Assembly (NCBI GenBank): GCA_028710605.1
Contig: JAQTTU010000003.1
Location: forward strand, 297,886 to 361,885
Origin: Sideroxydans sp.
GTDB taxonomy: Bacteria > Pseudomonadota > Gammaproteobacteria > Burkholderiales > Gallionellaceae
Reading direction: 5' to 3'
DNA: 64,000 nt
The translations under genes and the position numbers were made by a program. Under the pieces are notes generated by a model, which was not told where the DNA came from, searched no databases, and saw nothing but the letters and a program-made list of their open reading frames with translations. This document shows, piece by piece, positions 46,543-55,538 of this stretch (within the stretch, counting starts at the first letter, position 1; every line of letters starts with the position of its first letter).

Positions 46543-46788
46543 ATGCGCAAACTATCCGACCACATCGACATTGCCGCCGCCGAATATTGGCAGGAAACTG
46601 GCAACGCGGAACTGTCCCCGCGCTGGAGCGCGGAATATTTTCAGGACTGCGGCGTGATGGATGATTACCCCGAGCAGAACCTGATCGGCTTTCACGCGCT
46701 GGTGCAAAAAGCGCTGACGTTAAATATCGAGCGAGCTGAAAAAATCGCGCGCCTGCAATGCGAAAAATCCAGCCGCAATATGCCATGA
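46543..46788 (+). CDS. Small protein of unknown function, coupled to the CopZ-like gene
   Basis: 81 residues from the ATG at 46543; an in-frame ATG at 46495 would add 16. Neither has a clear Shine-Dalgarno. It is acidic and mostly helical, with no cysteine pair for metal binding apart from single Cys. The stop overlaps the next start (ATGA), which argues that it is real. Confidence 0.6.
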   Translation: MRKLSDHIDIAAAEYWQETGNAELSPRWSAEYFQDCGVMDDYPEQNLIGFHALVQKALTLNIERAEKIARLQCEKSSRNMP

Positions 46789-47216
46789 GTGATTGCTGCT
46801 CACAGCCGGATTGCCACAGCAGCCACCCGAAAAAACAGCGCTGCCCCGCCTGCGGGCAGGAATGTGCCGAAGTCTCCGCCCGCACCATCTCGCATCACAT
46901 CAAACAATCTTGGACATGGACACCCGCCGCCGCCCGCTATTTTTTCTGCGACAACGCGAATTGCGATGTGGTGTATTTCGGCGATGACGGATCAACTCTC
47001 GTCACCGCGCAACTGCGCACGCGCATCGGCGTGAAAGATAAAACTGACGACCGCCCGCTGTGTTTTTGCTTCGGCGTAAACCGTGCGGATTTTCAGCGCG
47101 ACCCCGCAGTCAAGGATTTCGTCATCGCCCAGACCCAAGCCGGACTCTGCTCATGCGAAACCAGCAACCCTTCCGGTCGCTGCTGCTTGAAGGATTTTCC
47201 CAAGGTGGAGGATTAA
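46785..47216 (+). CDS. CopZ-like zinc/iron-sulfur binding protein without HMA domain
   Basis: 143 residues. An N-terminal Cys/His cluster (MSDCCSQPDCHSSHPKKQRCPACGQEC), then YFFCDNANCDVVYFGDDG, then LCFCFGVNRADF and LCSCETSNPSGRCCLKDF. This is the Zn- and [2Fe-2S]-binding N-terminal domain of Archaeoglobus CopZ-type copper chaperones. The usual C-terminal heavy-metal (HMA) domain is absent. It may act as an electron-transfer or metal-delivery module; no copper ATPase is nearby. Confidence 0.8.
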   Translation: MSDCCSQPDCHSSHPKKQRCPACGQECAEVSARTISHHIKQSWTWTPAAARYFFCDNANCDVVYFGDDGSTLVTAQLRTRIGVKDKTDDRPLCFCFGVNRADFQRDPAVKDFVIAQTQAGLCSCETSNPSGRCCLKDFPKVED

Positions 47217-47282
47217 AGCCCGTCGCAGTATATTTGCCCCCAACACCAATCACAAAAGGACATCTCTATAAATTCAAATTCC

Positions 47283-47390
47283 GTCATTCCGGCGCAGGCC
47301 GGAATCCAGCGGGTTAAATTAAAATGCTTTTATGTCAGTGCTTCGCACTGTCTGTTTTATTAACTGGACACCGGCCTTCGCCGGTGTGAC
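47283..47390. repeat. Inverted repeat with GTCATTCCGGCGCAGGCCGG arms
   Basis: Outer arms resemble those at 23068-23191 but with GGCGCAGGCC in place of CGCGAAGGCG, so it is a subfamily variant. It lies in a 221-bp gap after the CopZ-like gene. Confidence 0.85.
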
Positions 47391-47437
47391 GAATTTATAG
47401 AGATGCCCTTAATTTGCTCTTCCCGCAAAGGCTGCAC

Positions 47438-48316
47438 ATGGAAAAACTGGTTGCGACTGACGATGGTTTAACTTTATGGACGGAGGCGTTTGGCAGTCCG
47501 GCCAAACGCCCGATTTTGCTCATCATGGGGGCGATGAATCAAGGGATTTTCTGGCCGGATGAGTTCTGCCAGGCATTGGCTGATGCGGGCAATTTCGTCA
47601 TTCGCTACGATCACCGCGATACCGGAAAATCTTCGACGGTCGATTTTGAAAAACATCCCTACGACCTGAACGTGCTCGCCGCAGATGCGCTTGCGGTGCT
47701 TCGCGCATATCAAATCAAAAAAGCGGTGATTGCCGGGCTTTCGATGGGCGGCTACATCGCGCAACTAATCGCCATCAATCATCCCGATGCGGTTGAACGC
47801 CTCGTGCTCATTTCTACAACAGCGGATCATCGCCCTTACATGGCGGCCACGATGGGGCAACCGGTTGCGGAATTCAAGCTCCCTCCTCCCGGCAACAAAC
47901 TGACCGATTACATTCGCGCCACTGCGGCAAACCCGCCGCAAACAGCGCTTGCAGTCGAAGAAAACATGCTTCAAGGCTGGGAAATTACCTACGGAGGCAA
48001 CCGGGCATTTCCGCGCGAACAACTGACAAACACTCTGCGTCTGGCCGCGCAACGCAGCGCCAATCCGGCCGCAAGCTTCCACCATGCGCTGGCCGTTTTA
48101 GCCTCTCCTGACCGACTCGAATCCATCAAATCCATCCGCGTCCCCACGTTAGTTATCCACGGAAAATTCGACGAACTGCTACCGCTGGCTCACGCGCAAT
48201 ATCTGGCGCAAACCATACCGAACGCCCAATTGAAAATATTTGAAATGGGACATTCTTTCATGTGGTCGTGGTCGGATGAAGTGCTGGGCAGTATTGTGCA
48301 GTTTGTGGAAAGCTGA
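47438..48316 (+). CDS. Alpha/beta-fold hydrolase
   Basis: 292 residues from the ATG at 47438. The nucleophile elbow is GLSMGG, the oxyanion region MGAMNQGIFW, the acid Asp in VIHGKFDELLP and the catalytic His in MGHSFMW. It resembles esterase or haloalkane/epoxide-hydrolase relatives; the substrate is unknown. Monocistronic by spacing. Confidence 0.9.
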   Translation: MEKLVATDDGLTLWTEAFGSPAKRPILLIMGAMNQGIFWPDEFCQALADAGNFVIRYDHRDTGKSSTVDFEKHPYDLNVLAADALAVLRAYQIKKAVIAGLSMGGYIAQLIAINHPDAVERLVLISTTADHRPYMAATMGQPVAEFKLPPPGNKLTDYIRATAANPPQTALAVEENMLQGWEITYGGNRAFPREQLTNTLRLAAQRSANPAASFHHALAVLASPDRLESIKSIRVPTLVIHGKFDELLPLAHAQYLAQTIPNAQLKIFEMGHSFMWSWSDEVLGSIVQFVES

Positions 48317-48515
48317 GACTGGAAAGCTGGCCTGCCCTACGGGCGGGAATGTGCCAATTGCAGTCACTCATGCGGCGTGTAATTATGTTGGTACAAAGGT
48401 CGGGGATCGGTCAGTTTCTGCCTGTCATGATTGACCGCTTTTTGGCAAGTAATTTAGTACAAGACGTGTCCGTTTGGTATGACCTAAGGCTTGGCGTTAT
48501 TAAGGGGTAATAAGA

Positions 48516-49670
48516 GTGTTCCAAATACTTAAACAAGCGTTGCTAGTTTTTATATGTATGTTCACATTGATCGGACATGCATTATCAGATTCACTATCAG
48601 ATGCGGTACTAGCTTTTGATTCTGGCAATTATGAACAAGCAGCAAAGTTATGCATGCCATTGGCTCAGCAGGGTAATGCTTTAGCTCAAACCTACCTTGG
48701 AATTTCGTACCACCTTGGAAAAGGTGTTCCTCAAAATTACAAAGAGGCGATCAAATGGTATCAACTCGCTGCTGATCAGGGACAAGAACTTTCACAATTA
48801 AAGCTTGGAATGATGTACGACCTTGGACAGGGAATTTCACAAGATCATGCGAGGGCTGAGAAGTTGTATCAGCTATCAGCGGCTCAAGGAAATTCTATAG
48901 CGCAAGGTATTCTCGGAGCTAGGTATAGCGAAGGGATCGTTGTTGATCAAGATTATTCTGAAGCATTCAAATGGTATCAACTCGCTGCTGCTCAGGGGCT
49001 TGCGTTTGCACAATACAATCTCGGTGTGATGTATACCGAAGGGCGTGGCGTTGCACTGGATTATGCAGAAGCGATCAAGTGGTATCGGCTAGCCGCAGAT
49101 CAAGAAGATGCTTCTGCACAATTCAATCTCGGTTTGCTATACGAGAAGGGGAGAGGTGTCGCGCAAGATTATTCGGAAGCAATCAAGTGGTATCGACTAT
49201 CCGCAAATAAAGGTAATGCGGAGGCACAAATAAATCTCGGCTCAATGTATGCCGAAGGGTTAGGTGTTGAATTGGATTATGCAGAAGCGATCAAATGGCT
49301 TCGACTCGCAGCCGCGCAAGGGGGTGCTGTGGCTCAAAATTATCTGGGCGCGATGTATGCCAAAGGACGAGGCGTTGCGTTGGATTATGCGGAAGCAATC
49401 AAGTGGTATCGGCTAGCCGCAGAGCAAGGAGATGCTTCTGCACAGTTCAACCTTGGCAGTATGTATGCGATGGGACTAGGTGTTTATCAAGATTACGTTA
49501 CCGCATTTATGTGGACAAACATTGCTGCTGCCAATACTCCTGCAAATAAGTTACAACAAGTGGTCGATTTTAACTTCTCAATTTCAAGAAAAATGACAGC
49601 AAGGCAGATTGCAGAATCGCAGACCCTCGCCAAGAAATGCACCTCAAATAAATTTCAAGGGTGTTATTAG
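48516..49670 (+). CDS. Sel1-repeat (SLR) exported protein
   Basis: 384 residues from a GTG preceded by AAGGGG. A signal peptide (LLVFICMFTLIGHALS) is followed by about eight 36-residue Sel1 repeats (AQFNLGLLYEKGRGVAQDYSEAIKWYRLSANKG type). These solenoids mediate protein contacts in the envelope. Codons are A/T-richer than in neighbouring genes, which suggests recent acquisition or a lower-GC source. Confidence 0.9.
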   Translation: MFQILKQALLVFICMFTLIGHALSDSLSDAVLAFDSGNYEQAAKLCMPLAQQGNALAQTYLGISYHLGKGVPQNYKEAIKWYQLAADQGQELSQLKLGMMYDLGQGISQDHARAEKLYQLSAAQGNSIAQGILGARYSEGIVVDQDYSEAFKWYQLAAAQGLAFAQYNLGVMYTEGRGVALDYAEAIKWYRLAADQEDASAQFNLGLLYEKGRGVAQDYSEAIKWYRLSANKGNAEAQINLGSMYAEGLGVELDYAEAIKWLRLAAAQGGAVAQNYLGAMYAKGRGVALDYAEAIKWYRLAAEQGDASAQFNLGSMYAMGLGVYQDYVTAFMWTNIAAANTPANKLQQVVDFNFSISRKMTARQIAESQTLAKKCTSNKFQGCY

Positions 49671-49991
49671 CAACTGGAACGACACTTCAAGTTAAACCCT
49701 GAAATGTCCACATTCTTGAATCGCGAAGGACTACTTGATGCCGCCTTCCGCCGATGATGAATGACCGTTAACGGGACAATTTGCTATGCTGACTGTCGCA
49801 ATTGGGTTGGCAAGCGACAGAATATTACACGGGGCTATGGCTGCTTTGGGGCGGGAGCGGAACGTCGGAATTGAAAGCCGAATGCCGAAAAACAGCTATT
49901 CACAACTGTGATGGCTTAGGGTTACTCCAAGTATCGTCAATACATCCACTAACGGGTGTATAGCAAGTCATTCTTGATATACCAACCTCAT

Positions 49992-50067
49992 GTAGATGCC
50001 CGTCAATAGGCGATCCGCATCACATATCGCACGGAGAATGGCGTATTTGCTTGCTTGCGAGCGAGGT
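49992..50067 (+). repeat. Dispersed palindromic repeat, copy 8
   Basis: TAGATGCCCGTCAATAGGCG...CGCACGGAGAATGGCG, ending in GCGAGCGAGG like copy 7. Forward orientation, 14 bp before the ssb terminator. Confidence 0.82.
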
Positions 50068-50080
50068 GGTCGGTGCAAAT

Positions 50081-50114
50081 AGAAAAGCGGGCATCGCTGC
50101 CCGCTTTTCTTTTT
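50081..50114 (-). terminator. Intrinsic terminator after ssb
   Basis: AGAAAAGCGGGCA/TGCCCGCTTTTCT stem with a 5-nt loop and flanking A/T runs, 16 bp beyond the ssb stop. It looks bidirectional. Confidence 0.82.
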
Positions 50115-50129
50115 ATCCGAATAACTTTC

Positions 50130-50603
50130 TCAGAACGGAATGTCGTCATCGAAGTTGTCGAAGTTGGATTTCGCTGCGGGTGCGGCGGCGGGTCGGGCTG
50201 CCGGGGCGCTGCGGGCCGGGGCGGGCGCGGACGATTGGTCATCGGCCACTTCAAAGCTGCCGCCACTACTGCCGGATTTGCTGCCCAGCATTTTCATTTC
50301 GTTGACAACGATCTCGCTGATATAACGATCCTTGCCTTCCTTGTCTTGATATTTACGATTCTGGATGCGGCCTTCGACGTAAATCAGCGAACCTTTTTTC
50401 AAATACTCTCCGGCGATCTCGGCCAAGCGGCGATACATCACCAGGTTGTGCCATTCGGTGCGTTCCTGCTTCTCGCCGTTTTTGTCTTTGTAGTTTTCCG
50501 AAGTCGCCAGCGAAACGTTGGTCACCGCTTCGCCGTTGGTCATGTAACGGGTCTCCGGGTCTTTGCCCAAACGCCCGATCAGAATTGCCTTGTTCACTGT
50601 CAT
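50130..50603 (-). CDS. ssb: Single-stranded DNA-binding protein
   Basis: 157 residues. The OB fold occupies ~1-110 ([55 protein letters not shown]). A Pro/Ala-rich flexible linker ends in the acidic DNFDDDIPF tip that recruits repair and replication proteins. Confidence 0.97.
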   Translation of the reverse strand: MTVNKAILIGRLGKDPETRYMTNGEAVTNVSLATSENYKDKNGEKQERTEWHNLVMYRRLAEIAGEYLKKGSLIYVEGRIQNRKYQDKEGKDRYISEIVVNEMKMLGSKSGSSGGSFEVADDQSSAPAPARSAPAARPAAAPAAKSNFDNFDDDIPF

Positions 50604-50647
50604 CTCATGTTCCCTTTATAAATTTTGCAAATGACTGCACCGCTTCG

Positions 50648-50762
50648 CCCCCTTCTCCCGCAGGCGGGAGAAGGGCTGGGGATGAGGGTCTGTGAGCAGT
50701 AACAAAACTATATATTACTCAACGACCCTCACCCTAACCCTCTCCCGCCTGCGGGAGAGGGA
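50648..50762. repeat. Nested inverted repeat (CTCTCCCGC/GCGGGAGAG type)
   Basis: Two CTCTCCCGC..GCGGGAGA hairpins flank an inner GGATGAGGGTC/GACCCTCACCC pair. It lies between the yajR-like gene and ssb. Confidence 0.85.
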
Positions 50763-50780
50763 ATGCTGAACTTTGTGGCG

Positions 50781-52139
50781 CTATCCGTTCATCGCCACTA
50801 ATTGTTCAACCGCATCTTCATCGAACCCGCTCATTTCCACTTTGAGACAGGCGATTTGTTCATTGGCCACGACCAGCACTTCGCGCACCCCGCGCAATTG
50901 TGCCAGAGACAGGCGCAATTTGCCCGCCGCATCTTCGTCCAATTGCGGCAGGTGGTATATCTTGGTCAGCAGCGCTTGCGGCGCGCGCATGCTGGAGGCC
51001 ACGGCCAGCCACAGCAGCAGCATGCCCACCGCAAACACCAGCACCGCGTTGCCGCCGTAAAGTTGCATCAGCAAGCCGCCCATGGCCGAGCCGAAGAATG
51101 CGCCGAGGAATTGCACGCTGCTGAACACGCCCATCGCCGTGCCCTTGGCGGCCAGCGGTGCGATCTTGCTGACGATGGAAGGTTGCGTGGCTTCCAACAC
51201 GTTGAACGCGGTGAAGAACAGCAGCAGAGAAAGCGCAATGCCCCAGATGCTGCCTTGCAAAAACAGAATGCCCAGTTGCGCCACGGCGGCAAGCGCGATG
51301 GAGAGCATGAACACCGGTTTCAGTTTGGCTTTTTTCTCGGCGATGATGATGGGCGGAACCATCAGCCCGAAAGCGACCAGCATCACCGGCAAATACACCT
51401 GCCACTGGTGCTGCGCATCCAGACCGAGTCCGCGCAGGATGAACGGCACTTGCATGAACACCGACATCAGAATCGCGTGCAGCGTGAACACGCCGAAATC
51501 CATGCGCAGCAGATCCTTGTTGCGCAACACTTCGGCCAGCTTGCCGGTGCTGGCTTCGGTGTCGGAATGGAAGCGCGTGATGGCGGGATTGGGGATGAAC
51601 CACAGCACCACCGCGATGGAGGCAAACGCCAGCACGCCGATCAGCGAGAACATGCCGGGCATGCCGATGTAGTGATACAGCAGCGGCGACAGCACCATCG
51701 AAATCGAAAACGTGATGCCGATGGTGATGCCTATCATCGCCATGGCCTTGGTGCGATGTTCTTCGCGCGTGAGGTCGGCGGTCAGCGCCATCACCGCCGC
51801 GTTGATTGCGCCCGCGCCCTGAATCACCCGCCCGAAAATGATCCAGTAAATGTCGTCCGCCGAAGCCGCGATAAAGCTGCCCGCCGCGAACAGCAGCAGG
51901 CCGACGATGATGATCGGCTTGCGCCCGTAACGGTCCGACAGCCAGCCCGCCGGGATTTGCAGTATGGACTGCGTCAGCCCGTAAGCGCCCAGCGCGATGC
52001 CGATCAGGAAATGGCTTTCGCCTCCCGGCAGCTTCTCCGCATACAGCGCAAAGATCGGCAAAATGATGAACAAGCCCAGCATGCGCAGGCCGTAGATGCC
52101 CGCCAAGCCAATACTGGCGCGGCGTTCGAGAGGGGTCAT
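50781..52139 (-). CDS. YajR-like MFS transporter with C-terminal ferredoxin-like domain
   Basis: 452 residues from the ATG at 52139 (E. coli YajR has 454); the ORF extends upstream but not in a conserved way. Twelve TM helices with the MFS motif A GWLSDRYGRKP after TM2. The C-terminal ~60 residues (LRLSLAQLRGVREVLVVANEQIACLKVEMSGFDEDAVEQL) form the small alpha/beta domain that distinguishes YajR from simple MFS carriers. The substrate is unknown. Confidence 0.85.
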   Translation of the reverse strand: MTPLERRASIGLAGIYGLRMLGLFIILPIFALYAEKLPGGESHFLIGIALGAYGLTQSILQIPAGWLSDRYGRKPIIIVGLLLFAAGSFIAASADDIYWIIFGRVIQGAGAINAAVMALTADLTREEHRTKAMAMIGITIGITFSISMVLSPLLYHYIGMPGMFSLIGVLAFASIAVVLWFIPNPAITRFHSDTEASTGKLAEVLRNKDLLRMDFGVFTLHAILMSVFMQVPFILRGLGLDAQHQWQVYLPVMLVAFGLMVPPIIIAEKKAKLKPVFMLSIALAAVAQLGILFLQGSIWGIALSLLLFFTAFNVLEATQPSIVSKIAPLAAKGTAMGVFSSVQFLGAFFGSAMGGLLMQLYGGNAVLVFAVGMLLLWLAVASSMRAPQALLTKIYHLPQLDEDAAGKLRLSLAQLRGVREVLVVANEQIACLKVEMSGFDEDAVEQLVAMNG

Positions 52140-52295
52140 GAGATTTTTTTCGGTTTGCACGGCGGGTGTGAGTGATGAAAAATGCAGGCGCATTCTAGCA
52201 GGTCGCCTCGGCTGCTTGCATGCGTCGCATGCGAAACGCCGCGATGCTTTGCCCATTTTTTTCGCCTCCTCCCCAAATAAGCCATTAGCCGCCAT

Positions 52296-52396
52296 ATCCC
52301 CTCCCCCTTGCAGGGGGAGGGCTAGGGTGGGGGTAGAAACTAACCCACATCACAATTCTACCCCCATCCCAACCCTCCCCCTGCAAAGGGGAAGGA
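52296..52396. repeat. Nested inverted repeat (CCTCCCCCTTGCAGGGGGAGG type)
   Basis: Two local hairpins related to CCCCTCCCCCTTGCAGGGGG, with an inner TAGAAAC...AATTCTACCCCCATCCC partner. Same composite design as 28914-29010. Confidence 0.82.
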
Positions 52397-52477
52397 GCTG
52401 GTTCGGCTTTAATGGATTTTCCGAATCCACAGAGAAGCCCTTTTGTATTTGGCAAGGATGACCGGCTCCCCGTCAAA

Positions 52478-52495
52478 TTAAAACGAACGTTTGAA
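52478..52495. promoter_or_regulatory. Putative TetR operator upstream of the SDR gene
   Basis: TTAAAACGAACGTTTGAA: AAACG/CGTTT arms with a 2-bp centre, extended to 7 of 8 matching positions per side. The identical 18 bp occur 17 bp before the linked TetR gene (55502-55519). The sharing of a 20-bp exact match (AATTAAAACGAACGTTTGAA) is direct; binding by the TetR protein is inferred. Confidence 0.75.
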
Positions 52496-52594
52496 ATATT
52501 CTAAAAGCAGGGATATTATTCGCCCAGTTTTGCTGCGGGCAAATCTCACCCTCTCCAAAATTTGGAATCCAATCTCGACAGGGAGTTGATAAAC

Positions 52595-53425
52595 ATGAAT
52601 AACCTGCATGGAAAAACAATTTTCATTACCGGGGCCAGTCGCGGCATTGGGCGCGAGATTGCCTTGCGTTGCGCGCGCGACGGGGCGAATGTGGTGATAA
52701 CCGGCAAAACGGCGGAAGCGCATGCCAAGCTGGCGGGCACTATCCACAGCGTGGCCGCCGAAGTGGAACAGGCGGGAGGGCACGCCCTCGCCCTCCAGTT
52801 GAATGTGCGCGACGAGGTGGCGTTGCAGGAAGCGGTGGAACAGGCGGCGCGGCATTTCGGCGGGATTGATGTGCTGGTCAACAATGCCAGCGCGATCAGT
52901 TTGTCCAATACGCTGACCACACCGGCCAAACGCCTCGATCTGATGTGGGACGTAAACATGCGCGCCACTTTTCTGGCTTCGCAAGCCTGCATTCCCCACC
53001 TGAAAAAATCGGCCAACCCGCACATCCTCACCATGTCGCCGCCGCTCAATATGGAAGCGAAATGGTTCGCGCCGCATGTGGCTTACAGTATTTCCAAATA
53101 CGGCATGAGCTTGTGCGCTCACGGCATGGCGATGGAGTTCGCCAAGGACGGCATCGGCGTGAATTGTTTGTGGCCGCGCACCATCATCGCCACCGCCGCC
53201 ATCGAATTCAATTTCCCCGCAGCCATCCTGCGCGCTTCGCGCCATCCGGCCATCGTGGCGGATGCGGCGTATCAAATCCTGACACGCAACAGCCGCGAAT
53301 GCACCGGCAATTTCTTTGTCGATGAAGAGGTGTTGCGCGCGAGCGGAGTGACCGACTTCGAGCAATACGCCACGACACCCGGCACCGTGCTGTTCGAAGA
53401 TTTTTTCCTAAACCCGCCCAGATGA
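52595..53425 (+). CDS. SDR-family NAD(P)-dependent oxidoreductase (HSDL2-like)
   Basis: 276 residues from the ATG at 52595, with AGGGAG upstream. Cofactor motif TGASRGIG (12-19), NNAS, catalytic Tyr164 and Lys168 in YSISK. The sequence ILTMSPPLN, with Ser before the Tyr, and the run through VNCLWPRTIIATAAIEFN resemble the HSDL2/short-chain group acting on lipid substrates. It is headed by the putative TetR operator and followed by an acyl-CoA ligase, so a role in lipid degradation is likely. Confidence 0.88.
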   Translation: MNNLHGKTIFITGASRGIGREIALRCARDGANVVITGKTAEAHAKLAGTIHSVAAEVEQAGGHALALQLNVRDEVALQEAVEQAARHFGGIDVLVNNASAISLSNTLTTPAKRLDLMWDVNMRATFLASQACIPHLKKSANPHILTMSPPLNMEAKWFAPHVAYSISKYGMSLCAHGMAMEFAKDGIGVNCLWPRTIIATAAIEFNFPAAILRASRHPAIVADAAYQILTRNSRECTGNFFVDEEVLRASGVTDFEQYATTPGTVLFEDFFLNPPR

Positions 53426-53475
53426 TTTTTTTCATAGGTCTATCGCCAACATAAAAAATAAGGAGCGGAGAGAGC

Positions 53476-55272
53476 ATGGGAGAGCACTACATCAAACCGG
53501 AAGTGGCGGTGACGCTGCACGGACTGTTTCTTGAGCGGGTCAAGCGCACACCGGAGGCCGATGCCTACCGATATTTTGATACACAGCGCGATTCCTGGCT
53601 GACGTTAAGCTGGAAAGAAATGCACGAACAAGTGGCGCGCTGGCAGATGGCGCTGCGACGGGAAAATCTGGTTAATGGTGATCGCGTTGCCATCATGTTG
53701 CGCAACTGCCCGCAGTGGGTGATGTACGAGCAAGCCGCCCTGTCGCTTGGGTTGGTGTTGGTGCCGCTCTATGTCGAAGACAGGCCGGACAGCGTTGCCT
53801 ATATCGTCAACGATGCGCGGGTAAAAGTCTTGTTTTTTGAAACTGCCGAACAGTGGCAAAATTTGAGCCGGGTGATTGTGCAACTGGGCTGCGTGCAACG
53901 TTTCATCAGTCTGGAAAACATTGCGGGGCATAACGTGCCGCACTTGCAGACTGTTGAATCCTGGTTGCCCGCACAAGCCGAATTGCAGCCGGAGCGCGCC
54001 CGCAACCGGAATGAGCTCGCCTCCATCATGTACACCTCGGGCACGACCGGCAAGCCCAAGGGCGTGATGCTGTCGCACTGCAATATCATTCTCAACGCCC
54101 ACGCCAGCCTGCAAACCTTCACGGTGCTTCCGCACGACCGCATGTTGTCGTTCCTGCCGCTGTCGCATGCGCTGGAGCGCACGGCGGGCTATTACATGAG
54201 CATGATGGCCGGCGCGTCCGTGGCCTATGCGCGCTCGATTCCGCTGCTGGCGGAAGATCTGACAATCATCCGCCCCACCATCCTGGTATCCGTGCCGCGC
54301 ATCTACGAGCGCATCTACAACGCCGTTCACGCCAAACTGGAAAGCGCTTCGCCGCTGCGCCGCAAACTGTTCGCGTTGACCGTGAACGTGGGCTGGGCGC
54401 GTTTTGAATATCAGCAAGGACGCGGCAAACGGTCGGCAAAATTCCTGCTGTGGCCTGTGTTGAAAAAACTGGTGGCCGACAAATTGATGGACAGGCTGGG
54501 CGGACAGTTGCGCTTGTCGGTCAGCGGCGGCGCGGCATTGCCGCCCAATGTATCGAAATTATTTATCGCGCTGGGATTGCCCTTGATCCAGGGCTACGGC
54601 ATGACCGAGACCAGCCCGGTGGTGAGCATTAATCGTGTGGGGAAAAATCTGCCCGCCACTGTGGGGCAGCCGCTGCAAGGCATAGAGGTGCGTCTCGGCG
54701 AACAGAACGCGCTGCTGGTAAAAGGGCCGTGCAACATGCTGGGCTACTGGAACAACCCCGAAGCCACCGCCGCCATCATAGACCGCGACGGCTGGCTCAA
54801 TACTGGCGACACCGCCAGTATCAGCATCAGCGGACACATCACCATCACCGGCAGACTGAAGGAAATCATCGTCATGTCCAACGGCGAAAAGCTGCCGCCC
54901 TCCGATATGGAAAACGCCATCCTGCGCGACCCGCTGTTCGAGCAAGTGGTGTTGTATGGCGAGGGGCATTCATACCTGATCGCGCTGGCGGTACTCAACC
55001 CGGAGCAATGGAACATCTTGGCGCAACAGGCGGGTGTGCCCGCCAACCTGCGCGAATCGCTGCACGATCCCCGCGTCGAAGCGCAGGTGTTGCAGCGCAT
55101 CGCGGCGCAGCTCAAGGAATTCCCCGGTTACGCCAAGGTGCGCCGCGTATCGCTGTCGCTGGAGCCGTGGAGCGTGGAGAACGGTTTGCAGACGGCCACC
55201 CTGAAGCTCAAACGCGCCCGCGTTTTCGAGCGCTATGAAAAAGAAATCGCGCAGTTGTATAAAGGGCATTGA
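53476..55272 (+). CDS. Long-chain fatty acid-CoA ligase (AMP-binding)
   Basis: 598 residues. AMP-binding motif YTSGTTGKPKGV (Tyr186 on), QGYGMTETSP, DGWLNTGD and the GRLKEIIVMSNGEKLPP hinge are intact. The length and FLPLSHALERTAGYY fit the long-chain (bubblegum/FadD15-like) class. It activates fatty acids to acyl-CoA for the beta-oxidation genes downstream. AAGGAG precedes the ATG; it follows the SDR by 50 bp. Confidence 0.92.
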   Translation: MGEHYIKPEVAVTLHGLFLERVKRTPEADAYRYFDTQRDSWLTLSWKEMHEQVARWQMALRRENLVNGDRVAIMLRNCPQWVMYEQAALSLGLVLVPLYVEDRPDSVAYIVNDARVKVLFFETAEQWQNLSRVIVQLGCVQRFISLENIAGHNVPHLQTVESWLPAQAELQPERARNRNELASIMYTSGTTGKPKGVMLSHCNIILNAHASLQTFTVLPHDRMLSFLPLSHALERTAGYYMSMMAGASVAYARSIPLLAEDLTIIRPTILVSVPRIYERIYNAVHAKLESASPLRRKLFALTVNVGWARFEYQQGRGKRSAKFLLWPVLKKLVADKLMDRLGGQLRLSVSGGAALPPNVSKLFIALGLPLIQGYGMTETSPVVSINRVGKNLPATVGQPLQGIEVRLGEQNALLVKGPCNMLGYWNNPEATAAIIDRDGWLNTGDTASISISGHITITGRLKEIIVMSNGEKLPPSDMENAILRDPLFEQVVLYGEGHSYLIALAVLNPEQWNILAQQAGVPANLRESLHDPRVEAQVLQRIAAQLKEFPGYAKVRRVSLSLEPWSVENGLQTATLKLKRARVFERYEKEIAQLYKGH

Positions 55273-55337
55273 ACCTAGAAACGGCAGTTGATGATGAACC
55301 CGCTGCCACTGCCACTTCATCACGTTGCGCTGTCTTT

Positions 55338-55395
55338 GTAGGTGCGAATTTATTCGCACGAATAACGTTTTTTGTGCGAATAAATTCGCACCTAC
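55338..55395. repeat. Inverted repeat GTAGGTGCGAATTTATTCGC, copy 2
   Basis: 22-bp arms flank an AATAACGTTTTTT loop. It differs from the 30505 copy by T for C at one symmetrical position in each arm (compensatory), so pairing is preserved. Confidence 0.9.
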
Positions 55396-55501
55396 AAACA
55401 CTTCAACTGCGGTTTTTAGATTGAGAATTTCCAGCCTGCGGAGGCTGATTTTCCGCAGGAGGAAAAAATATGCTTGCGGGCATTTTTGTTTTTACCTAGA
55501 A

Positions 55502-55519
55502 TTAAAACGAACGTTTGAA
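55502..55519. promoter_or_regulatory. Putative TetR operator at the regulator's own promoter
   Basis: The identical TTAAAACGAACGTTTGAA palindrome lies 19 bp before the TetR start codon. Its position fits autorepression. Confidence 0.75.
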
Positions 55520-55538
55520 TTAGAGGGGATTCGCCACC

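Larger units (their letters stand above)
49671..50129. other. Intergenic region between the Sel1 gene and ssb
   Basis: 459 bp with no supportable gene. It includes dispersed palindrome copy 8 (49992-50067) and the ssb terminator (50081-50114). 49671-49990 shows no motif I can name. Confidence 0.6.
52140..52594. other. Divergent region between the yajR-like gene and the SDR
   Basis: 455 bp without a gene. It contains a CTCCCCCTTGCAGGGGGAG-type inverted repeat (52296-52396) and the 18-bp palindrome 52478-52495. Confidence 0.65.

Noticed and set aside
50802..52175. 457-codon ORF opposite the yajR-like gene
   Set aside because: Shadow of a transporter gene with canonical MFS motif A on the opposite strand.
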